Shown here: positions 56,501 through 64,000 of the stretch, piece by piece
Numbering within the stretch: position 1 is the first letter of the stretch
Layout: every line of letters starts with the position of its first letter
NCBI RefSeq assembly: GCF_000764305.2
Contig: NW_025931895.1
Span: forward strand, 1 to 64,000
DNA: 64,000 nucleotides
Reading direction: 5' to 3'
DNA from: Hyalella azteca
Taxonomy: Eukaryota; Arthropoda; Malacostraca; Amphipoda; Hyalellidae
Made by a program: the position numbers and the translations under genes
Notes under the pieces: model-generated
What the model was told of the DNA's origin: nothing
The model's database searches: none
What the model saw: only the letters and a program-made list of their open reading frames with translations

Positions 56501-58847
56501 GTATTGCTGCATTACTTGTTTTCAAGTGCTGTAAAGTTCAGAATTATATAAAAGTTAAATTAAGTTCATAGTTAATAAGTTTAAGTAAATTTTCAAGGGA
56601 CCTGAACCTTTATTTCATTTATTTTCCTTTCAGCTGACAGTAATGTTGAGTCCACCTCAAAATTCAAGTTCACTCAGAGTGTTCCCTATTTTATAGTTCA
56701 ATTTCTCCTCCTTTAAACCTGAATTTCTCCTAAGTATAGTTTGTTGTAGCAGATAAATGCTGAACATGCGCATGTGGAAGCGTTTCTATTAAGGGGACCG
56801 ACTACCCTAAAATTTTCAATTTTGGCGTTTTCCGATTTTTGTGCTCATCTTAAAGCTTACTTTTTGACGCATCCAACCGTACCAGAATCGTCATTCTACG
56901 TCGAAAAATGATTTCATAACAGCCTCCCGAAGGGAGGGAGTTTTTAGAGCCCTTAACTAAAGCCTATGGGATTAATTAGAAGGCTAGACACACTAAAATG
57001 GAATGTCTGGCGTAAAGCGGCCAATCATGGCATTATCCGGTGCTCATACTCATCTTAAAGCTTACTTTCTGACGATTCCATTGGTGGCAGAATCATCTGT
57101 GCTCATACTCATCTTAAAGCTTACTTTCTGACGATTCCATTGGTGGCAGAATCATCTTTCTACCTCCATTTTTACGTTCACCACGCCCCATGGAACGGGG
57201 GGCGGTGGGGGGCGCCTTAACAAATTCCTAAGGCATTAATTATGGGGCTTGACTTGATATACTGCCAGCCAGGTCTTTCAGTGCCCATCATGACAGCGAG
57301 GTGAAAGGTATGCAGCCACTTGCTCTATGCCTTCCTCACTTAGTTTTAAGGCTTGGTTGCGGTATGTTGGCTACGTTACGACTCTTTTACGTCATTTTAC
57401 GTGCCGCCCAGCAGTTTTTTGGGCGTCCTGAAAACCTCCGATTGGTCACACGGCAAACCTATCTCCTCCTACAGTTTTCAAGCTACAGCAATGAGACACA
57501 TACCATTCGACTTGCAAAGACCATACCTATTGAACTGAAGAGCATTTTTTTGAATTTCTGTCTGGTTCGTTTTTTATATGGGGGAGAGGGAAAAATGAGA
57601 AAAAATGAGAAAAATGGGATAAAATGCACATAAAAAAAACTAAGGGAAAATGAGAAAAATGCTCATCAAATCTATAGGTATGGTCCTTACAAACCGAATG
57701 ATATGTGTCTCGATGTTGTAGGATGATATTTGTAGGAGGAGATAGATTTTCTAAAGTATCCCTTTTTAGCCATTTTCTATGAATTTCACGTTTTCTATCA
57801 ATTTTTTCAAAAAATTCATAGAGGCAAAATGTTCTTATTTTTACATTTTACGTATGTATGTGAAGTTTCATGATGATCGGATAATAACTGTAGAAGTTTT
57901 TCCAGAGGGTAGTCGGTCCCCTTAAAATATAGGTAATGCTTACAAGCTTTCACACCTCAAATATTCTACAAACATTAGCACTGCCATAGAAAGAGAAAAT
58001 AATTCTCTATTCTTATCATAGTAATCATTTGCAGTTATTGAAGGAAGGAAATAATTTATTCCCACCAACAGTGCACCAAAAAAATACTATTATATATAAT
58101 ATATTACAGATCAATCCTGCATGTTGACCAACTGCATGAGTAACAACACACAAAGTACAAAACTATCAGCCAAGAAATAAAGGTAAAGGACCAGTTTAAG
58201 CTTATTCTAGAGAATATAAATGATTATCTAGAATATTTGAGAATTAAGGTTATTCTCTAGAATAACTTTAATTATTATATAATTAATATTATATAATTAA
58301 GGTTATATTATTATATAATTAAGGTTATTATAGAGAACATGGAATGTGCAACAAGGCTGAAATAATATATGGAAAATGAGGGCACCAGTACAGATAAGAT
58401 ATTGAATACATATTTATTCGAGATATGTTTTGGTTATTACTAGTCATAACATGACATCTAAGTGGAGAGAAGATCTTTGTGTTGTGATACCCAAGTAATC
58501 CTGAGAAAATTTGTGAAATAATTTCATCATTAGATATAATTCCACCTTGTTAGCAGCCTAACATGTACTACCATGAAACTCGGGGCCTTGGAGCAGTTAT
58601 AGCGCTTGCCTGTTTGCGATACAAAAATGGTAATGCACCTAGTATAATATAAAATATATTAGTTTATTGCATTTGTAGGTTATCTCATGGTACTTCTGAG
58701 CATATGGTTTTCTTTTCTTGAATGTCAAATAGTCCAAGCCACCCAATTTTATAGTATCCCTGATGAATTTCACACTGTGTGGGCCATGATCAGTGGCCCT
58801 GTGCCTAGGTTTGGTTGCAAAAATTGCGTGAAACAGGACACTTTCAC
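41593..58847 (-). CDS. Very long RING-H2 protein, TTC3/DZIP3-like E3 ubiquitin ligase (5' end missing)
   Basis: Exons in transcript order: 58847-58694, 54031-51072, 50770-50613, 49868-48128, 47279-46191, 45953-45845, 44686-44574, 43154-43060, 41670-41593. All phases agree (2, 1, 0, 1, 1, 2, 1, 0), giving at least 2,164 residues. The first exon listed enters in phase 1, so the start lies upstream. The C-terminal RING-H2 is complete: C-x2-C-x14-C-x-H-x2-H-x2-C-x10-C-x2-C, with the Trp usual for E2 contact. Before it, VNELKYYLLQHFPCVDRARL and SLLKAVREDCAGGSILGKTF form a helical segment like that next to the RING of TTC3, DZIP3 and RNF214. Most of the rest is Ser/Asp/Glu-rich and probably disordered, with coiled coil after 49868. 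RING-type ligases pass ubiquitin from an E2; RING identity is sure, the family inferred. Confidence 0.75.
42791..43048. mobile_element. Palindromic MITE, 258 bp, TAA target site
   Basis: Two nearly perfect arms of about 117 bp beginning AGGTGCTTGTACACGGGGAC, with a short centre (about 42907-42930). Flanked by TAA on both sides (42788-42790 and 43049-43051), the three-base target typical of PIF/Harbinger elements. Eleven nucleotides from the 5' splice site of the first RING exon. Confidence 0.9.
43060..43154 (-). CDS. RING-H2 gene, exon with the first RING half
   Basis: Acceptor TCACGTCCCTAG, phase 1 entry. Encodes SEEGSCCMICGGPYGRKKTS and VLTCFHCFHAQ, with five zinc ligands. Donor GTCAGC, phase 0, 11 nt from a palindromic MITE. 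Confidence 0.88.
43158..43412. repeat. 26-bp minisatellite
   Basis: Copies of GATACGGACGTGAAGGATGC plus ACGCGC, mixed with a 23-bp variant containing GTGGCTACACGCGC. It abuts the acceptor side of the first RING exon and forms its pyrimidine tract on the minus strand. Confidence 0.92.
43503..43520 (-). CDS. Candidate 18-nt microexon
   Basis: GAGCAGCGCGACTATGTG is bounded by CCATGTAG and the perfect donor GTAAGT. Its length keeps the phase, so inclusion would add six residues (R-A-A-R-L-C) between the helical segment and the RING. The upstream pyrimidine tract is poor. Confidence 0.35.
43608..43785. repeat. Intronic tandem duplication, about 82 bp
   Basis: GAGATCTCCCAGAACAGCAT starts at 43610 and again at 43691. 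The second copy contains TTACCTG missing from the first; on the minus strand this forms CAG directly followed by GTAAGT. Confidence 0.85.
44431..44570. repeat. Intronic tandem duplication carrying juxtaposed splice sites
   Basis: Two copies, period 68, of a segment starting CATTACTCACCTAAAGCAGA. On the minus strand each gives a T-rich tract, GCTCTGCTTTAG and immediately GTGAGTAATG (junctions 44509/44508 and 44441/44440). Confidence 0.88.
44574..44686 (-). CDS. RING-H2 gene, helical-segment exon 2
   Basis: Acceptor TTCTTTACTCCAG, phase 2 entry; encodes ARLESLLKAVREDCAGGSIL and GKTFAEIAALFREKLCH. Donor GTAAAG, phase 1. Confidence 0.82.
45845..45953 (-). CDS. RING-H2 gene, helical-segment exon 1
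   Basis: Acceptor GTGGCTCACTCAG, phase 1 entry; encodes FSLPAGVRRGAAFSSRIVDV and NELKYYLLQHFPCVD. Donor GTGCGT, phase 2. Confidence 0.82.
46191..47279 (-). CDS. RING-H2 gene, Ser/Pro-rich exon
   Basis: Acceptor TTGTTGGTTTTCAG, phase 1 entry; 362 codons of Ser/Pro/Glu-rich, probably disordered sequence with a poly-Ala run encoded by a GCC repeat (46272-46293). Donor GTAATA, phase 1. Confidence 0.85.
48128..49868 (-). CDS. RING-H2 gene, coiled-coil exon
   Basis: Acceptor GACGTTTTACAG, phase 0; starts EHFQETCHSLVHCRHLRDEN and continues as a coiled coil (SSLKSENSRLRELVMDLKTR), then an acidic, Ser-rich stretch. Donor GTTGGT, phase 1; in-frame extension ends at 48066. Confidence 0.85.
50452..50573. 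mobile_element. Small MITE-like element with a GACA microsatellite
   Basis: AGCGCATTTTCTC at the left end pairs with GAGAAAATGCGCT at the right. Between them is a (GACA)n run (50477-50525). No target duplication is obvious. Lies about 40 bp beyond the donor of the short RING-gene exon. Confidence 0.65.
50613..50770 (-). CDS. RING-H2 gene, short exon
   Basis: Acceptor ACCTACCTCTGCAG, phase 1 entry; encodes LASFHFMQDHRSEPPMISAS and a Pro-rich acidic end. Donor GTATTG, phase 0. Confidence 0.83.
51072..54031 (-). CDS. RING-H2 gene, largest exon
   Basis: Acceptor TTATTTTGTTTCAG (ending 54032), phase 2 entry. Begins NLHALLQDGPVSHDDAQLSA, an apparent small helical domain to about residue 60 of the exon (LIGSSVLLQTIVQHTGLHNF). 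Then roughly 920 residues rich in Ser, Asp and Glu with no domain recognised. Donor GTAATT, phase 1. Confidence 0.87.
54032..56788. other. Intron of the RING-H2 gene
   Basis: AT-rich, stop-dense on both strands; no exon or repeat recognised. Confidence 0.5.
56793..57921. mobile_element. TTAA-flanked non-autonomous DNA transposon, 1.13 kb
   Basis: Terminal inverted repeats GGGGACCGACTACCCT (56793) and AGGGTAGTCGGTCCCC (ending 57921), with TTAA on each side (56789-56792 and 57922-57925). TTAA duplication is the hallmark of piggyBac-type insertion (general knowledge). No transposase frame. Contains a 59-bp internal tandem duplication at 57040-57158. A second copy is at 24172-24503 and a third fragment sits between the adapters. 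Confidence 0.85.
57926..58693. other. Intron sequence with AT-rich repeats
   Basis: 58240-58335 has palindromic TTATTCTCTAGAATAA and repeated ATAATTAAGGTTAT. At 58583-58625 GGGGCCTTGGAGCAGTTATA has a tRNA-like look, perhaps a SINE fragment. No exon seen. Confidence 0.5.
58694..58847 (-). CDS. RING-H2 gene, most upstream exon found
   Basis: Acceptor ACTTTAATTTCAG, phase 1 entry; encodes ESVLFHAIFATKPRHRATDH and HSVKFIRDTIKLGGLDYLTF. Taken to end at AGAA with donor GTACCA (phase 2), which fits the next exon 4.7 kb away. Without that donor the frame stops at 58639. No family recognised for this segment. Membership in the RING gene rests on strand, phase and order. Confidence 0.6.
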
Positions 58848-60969
58848 CTGAAATTAAAGTAAAACGCAACTAATGGTGTATGTAATCTCTCCACAAAGAA
58901 TTTTGACAAGAATCAGAAAAATCCAAAATGGGCTTTTCATGAACAATAGTGAGCCAATGCAAATTATTTAGTGCAAAGCTTATTGACAGGAGTCACAAAT
59001 AGGGAAAGAATTTGTGAAAATTTCAAGCTATTTCCAAACTAACACTACATCATTAAAACCTATATCATCAACTTGTTCTGCTATCAACACTTTGTCAAAT
59101 ACCTTCACAGATTTTCAAAGAAAATTTAGAGACTTTTCAAGGAAACCTGTACCAAGAAAAACAAACATTTTCTGACAGTTTGCCACAAATTCCAGTGAAA
59201 ACACAGGAATTTGTAGAGTAGAAGAAGCATGGTTTTTAAATCACTCAAATAGGTCTCTGACCCAAGAGGAGAATGTCATATTTTGTAATAATAAAATGAT
59301 ATGTGGCACAGGTAATCCAGAGTCCAGACTTGATTGGTTGAACTTATGTAGGACTCTACATTGATTCTGAAATGCTTACAGCCTCCACACGCCAGATGTC
59401 CAATAGTTTATCAAGGGTTTGCAGAATGTTTAGTTCAAACTTAAAAAACATTGAAAGTGTACTTTAAAATAACAATAATAATGCAACAAGGAACAAAATG
59501 GTATAATATACCATTAATTTATCTTGGGTGATCATTTTTTCATCCAGGCTTACCCATCATGGCCATGATGTTTTATGATCACAATAATATGATAAATTTT
59601 TAGCTCTTCCATTATTCTATCAAATTTATAATGCAATTAAAGACAGAGTGGAGCCAAGTTCCATCTGATATGGGGTTAAACTTTTTAATTTTTATTGATC
59701 AGGATTTTTAGTTAGAATAATTTGATACATTTATACAATGAAGAAAATACATGCTTCAGAGGCATGTATGCTTTGTCAGTCCTACGCCTATTTTTAAAAC
59801 TCGCTCACAAAAATTGAAGACATGTGAGTGACAAAAAAGGCATAAATAATTTATTGATGAATTTACTAATGTCCATTGTGATCATACTAATGCTAAACAA
59901 TGTCATATAGGTAATCATTTCATTGGCAGCTTGACATACCCCTCACCTAGTGAATGTTGTTATCAGTAAATAATAAATAGTTAAGCCCATACATCTAAGA
60001 AAAAGCATAAAAATTTCAGATCTCTAGAGCAATCAGAAGTGGGCTAATTTTTGTTGTCAATGTTAACAACAAACAAACAAACAAACAAACAAACGCAAAG
60101 CTAAGCTAAGAAAAACGTGTTAATTAACATATTTCTCCAGAACAATGGTAAAAATTTTTCATCACAATAATACTTGAGATAAAAAATTTACAAAATTTAT
60201 CTCAATTAATACCAATTGAAATTGAAATCCTAGACTAGTATTCAAAATTTCAAACTATCTTATTTATGAGAAAGGATATACAGAGCCCATATACTTCCTA
60301 TGTCTACTATGGGAACCTCATTCCATAGGAGACAACTTGGCTTGAAGAGGAAGCAGGCCATAGTACTAGTTGGGAGAAGTCCTACTTTTTTGCTGAAATA
60401 TTGTGGCTCATATGTCATATAATTTCAGAAGGTATAAAATCTTGCAGCTCTAATGTATTTTTCGTTTGATTGAAGAAATTGCTGTTCACAAACAGGTCAT
60501 TTCACAAAATTTTTAACTTCCACAGTACCTACTTAGTAGCTAGTACCATGCTCCTGCCAAAATATCCAGCATAATGTGTCAACCCAAAACCTTTTGTTGG
60601 AGTTTGCATAGTTGCAGTCATATCAGACTGAATTATAACTGCATTTATTCTTCAACAAAAACACAAACTGTAAGCAATACATTATCACTTGTTAAGTTGC
60701 TTCTAAAGTAAAGACAAATGTTCTTGTAGCTGTTTCTATAGTACAATTAGAGATTTGGTGTACCACATGCACAGGACTTTGCAAACGAGTTTGTGCCTCA
60801 TAAATGGCTGGGATATGGAAATCACAGCTTGCAAATCCATAAAATCATGGCTTGTAAAATCAAATTGTGGTTCAGAGAGTAGACGCTTTCCTCACTAGCC
60901 ATAGTAAACTGGCCTCTAAGGGAAGGAGGCCAAAAAAATTATAAAATAAATTTTTCAAAAGGGGTTAGT
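58848..60969. other. No gene recognised
   Basis: AT-rich DNA; microsatellite (AAAC)n at 60066-60096. The missing 5' exons of the RING gene may be here or further on, but none can be supported. Confidence 0.45.
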
Positions 60970-61480
60970 ACAGTACTGCCAGTAATACTTTAGATAAGGT
61001 GCATCAAAAAAAAAAGGGTGTTTTTTTTTTAATTATACATTTTTTGGGGTGTAGATTAAGAATCTGAACTCCGTTTTTGGCAGTCAACATCGGAAAACCG
61101 ATTTTTTCTGATTTTTTATATATTTTATATAGAAAACTAACCAAACCTAGCGCGATTTTGGGGTTTTACATAGGTTTACAGTCATTCCCAGATCGATATA
61201 GATCATTTCCAGTCAAAAAAAAATTTCTGATTTTTGATGAAGATAAAATGCAAGTTAAATCATGGATGCAAATGCCGTGTAGTTATAGCGTTTTTAACTT
61301 AGCCTGGGTGACCCATATACTCTTGTTGTTGTTTCTTAAATATCTATAAAAATCTGTTTTCCGATGCCGACCGGCAAAAACAGATTTCAGATTCTCAATC
61401 TACACCCCAAAAACATATAATTAAAAAAAATAACACCCTTTTTTTGGATGCACTTAATCTAAAGTAATACCGTACTGCCC
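60970..61480. mobile_element. Fold-back MITE, about 510 bp
   Basis: Arms of about 130 bp: AATACTTTAGATAAGGTGCA pairs with TGCACTTAATCTAAAGTAAT, and GGGGTGTAGATTAAGAATCT pairs with AGATTCTCAATCTACACCCC. The outermost CAGTAC pairs with GTACTG. The 90-codon ORF inside is incidental. Confidence 0.85.
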
Positions 61481-64000
61481 TCTCCCCCATATGATGGTCC
61501 CCAATCCCCATAATAATTCTTGTCAATTTTATTGCATTTGCAATTATGGCAGACAGCTTAACTAATCAATTTGGAACTTCAGACAAAATTTTTCCAAAAT
61601 TGCAGGTTAAAATGATTATTTGTTAGTATAATTAAGAAAAAAATCTAAGTACTGGTATACTTTTTCTCATTTTGTTAATGTAAATTAACAAGGGCCACAG
61701 GAAAAAGTTAAAATTATCCACAAGCATAGCCTATAGGCAATTTCTATCTCATTTCAGAGTGGTTTCAGACTTTCAGCCCAATTTTTCAGTTAGCTTTGCT
61801 AACAGCAATGTAACTAAAATATCTTTGACAAAAGAAAAAAATGCAGTATACCCAACATAAAATAATACTTGAGTAAAGCAAATTTGGATGCATACACCAT
61901 TTTGATGCAAACACCATTTCACAATTCACAGTGCCAAATGTCAATGAGATTTTTTTTAGAATCAGTTCATTTTTAATTTCCTCATTTACTCAAGATTCAA
62001 AGTTCAAACCAATATATTATATATGCTGGTATCCATAATACTTTACTAGTTTACTGGTCTACCGTCTACTCATAAATCTCAAACTTTAACATGAAGAATT
62101 TTAAAAATTTCTGCTTTGCCACTACGAGTGACTACTTTGATGCAAACATCATTTGAACAAGCAATCTCCAGTTCTCTACAATTTCATGCAACAAGCACGG
62201 TTCAAAACTTCAAATAGAAATATTGTCTTCCATGGCTATAGAAATACCTAGATTGACCATTCCCATTCATAGATTGGATTTTTTTTTTTGCGCTGTAAAT
62301 TCAGTTAACTCAAAGCTCCTAAAGACAAGTCCATATACCTAGAAAAGATTGTTTAGCTACATGCCTGACAGCCAGTGGCAGACTGGCAGGATCAATATTG
62401 TTAATATGAACCAAAACTTTTTGAATGATACTAGCCTATTACAGCCTCAGCATGGGCAGAACAAGTAGGCTAACATGTAATTTGTAAACGCTGAGTCGGC
62501 TAAGAAGAGACTTTCAGTCTTTCAGATACAGCTTAGGGAGCTTACCAAGCTTAGCACCTCAGTCTTCCACTTCCAGTTGGTCAGTCCCATGAGTCACGAC
62601 AGTCCCATGACAGTTGGACAGTCCCATGAGCCATGATCTCATCCCCACCCCAGGTAAATAACACTAACAGACTGCTTATACTTTATAGCTAGTTACAGAC
62701 GAAGGTAATCTAAACTCTAACGCTTTTTCAAAAGGTTAGAAAGTGTGCTGAAAAAGATTTGGAGAGTATTTGTACTTTGTAGAATTTTACCATTCATAAA
62801 ATGTACAATAATATTGCGCGTCTTTGAACTGTATTAACTCTACATTTCACTGAATCACTGATTTCGATACTATGGAAATGACAAGCGCGGCTGGCAGCTG
62901 CGGTCGAAGTCGTACATTTAATTCAGTGTGGCACAGCCGCACAGCTCAGTCACATTTGAGGAATCCAAATCAAATAAATTAAATACTTACATATAAAAAA
63001 TGAATAGGGTACATTTATATATACCTACGTATACCATAGTATTAGTAAATTGTAAATAAGTATACTTATAAGTTATAAATACATGACAATGGCATTCAAG
63101 ATTTAAAGTATGACGACATGTTTCTAAAAATAATGCCCCAGCATCAATCGAAAACATTAACTTAGCTTAAAGAAGTGGCAAACATTTGCCATGCAAATGC
63201 ATTGCAATTTGGGCACGAAATGCTACTGATTCGAAGCCATGAACCGGTCAACGCCTGAATGACGATGAAATGAAATTGTGAATGCACTTAGCTACGCAGC
63301 CAATCGGTTCATTCGGTTGATCTTTGATGGCATCTACATCTTTAAATGCCATACAATTTATAATCCCGCTATATTATTAGCCTCCGACTAAAAATGGAAA
63401 TCAGAAATAATATCAGGTCATCACAGATCTATGTTATATTAGATGCCATTTTTTTATAAATTTGGCTCATCTTAGTATATCAAAAAACTAATCACACTTA
63501 ACCAAATAAAAAATATTTATTCTCTTTTGTATCAATAATCTTTTAGTTCCAGAAATTTCTGAGACTGAAAGTTTGCATTTTTTCATTTGCTGATGGAGAA
63601 GTAGTAAGCTTCTAAACACATATTTGATCGCTTACTTGAAGGCATTAAAATTCGGCATTGACTTCCTGTTTGTTCCGAGATTACTCATTTAATTGTCGCT
63701 GAAATAACGAATTGAAGTAAATACAATTTAAATTTTTGACAAAAAAAAACTCAACCAACACTAAAATAAGAACAAAAAACTAGCGCGATGTAAATAATTC
63801 AAATTCTACCGAAATTGAAAGCATTCCCATTTATTTATTTGCCATTTACATATTGTGAGTTAAAAAATTGGCATATTCACGAGTCTCTCGGTCAGCTTAT
63901 TCACAGAACTTAATAACACCGTCAGTCGTCACTCGAAGACCGAATCGGCACTTCAGCGAACTCGCATGCGCACTCGAATGCAAAACCTAACTTCACTTTC
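61481..64000. other. No gene recognised
   Basis: AT-rich. A short tandem pattern GTCCCATGA occurs at 62580-62632. Two GC-richer patches (62880-62960 and 63880-63970) might be promoter or 5' UTR sequence of the minus-strand gene or of a neighbour, but nothing confirms it. Confidence 0.4.

Noticed and set aside
57301..57633. 110-codon ORF as a transposase
   Set aside because: No catalytic motif; the frame is not kept in the related copy.
61077..61349. 90-codon ORF in the 61-kb region
   Set aside because: Contained within a fold-back MITE; chance frame.

Overview
This 64-kb window is eukaryotic DNA: AT-rich, intron-bearing and full of small inverted-repeat transposons and minisatellites. Coding is split into exons with GT/AG borders and consistent phases. 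Gene content and style (Ser/Asn-rich secreted protein with furin sites, a RhoGAP gene, a very long RING-H2 protein) suggest an arthropod, probably a crustacean; that is inference, as no marker gene fixes the species. The assembly carries a 186-base N gap (24504-24689) and two untrimmed Nextera mate-pair junction adapters (20833-20870 and 20968-21005), so contiguity around 20.8-21.0 kb should not be trusted.

Layout. 1-6.7 kb is nested repeat: a fragment (about 107-1025) of a family seen again at 25.1-25.8 kb, interrupted by a large element starting at 1026 with long inverted arms (1189-1895 against 5714-6307) and ending in a 16-bp minisatellite. 8.9-17.7 kb holds a plus-strand secreted, Asn/Ser/Pro/His-rich protein of unknown family: a 2.5-kb exon (11.3-13.8 kb) and three downstream exons (15183-17672). 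It may be one gene of about 1,300 residues or two adjacent genes, the second starting at a signal-peptide exon at 14621. At 17777-20832 a 3.06-kb near-copy of the 1026-4089 repeat ends exactly at the first adapter. 21-26 kb is repeat-rich DNA.

26341-39166 is a nine-exon plus-strand gene for an ARHGAP11A-like RhoGAP. All phases agree, giving 1,252 residues; the RhoGAP fold with its arginine finger spans exons 2-6, and a basic, S/T-P-rich tail with a KEN motif is in exon 9. Its introns hold three structures of interest: two fold-back MITEs, a minisatellite, and a decayed ORF of unknown origin at 34.4-35.3 kb.

58847-41593 (minus strand) is a nine-exon reading frame of at least 2,164 residues ending in a RING-H2 finger, preceded by a helical segment like that of TTC3/DZIP3/RNF214-type E3 ligases; its 5' start is not found. 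It is tail-to-tail with the RhoGAP gene. Its introns contain a perfect-arm palindromic MITE 11 nt from a 5' splice site, tandemly duplicated juxtaposed 3'/5' splice sites (zero-length exons), a candidate 18-nt microexon and a TTAA-flanked transposon. 59-64 kb shows only repeats and AT-rich DNA.
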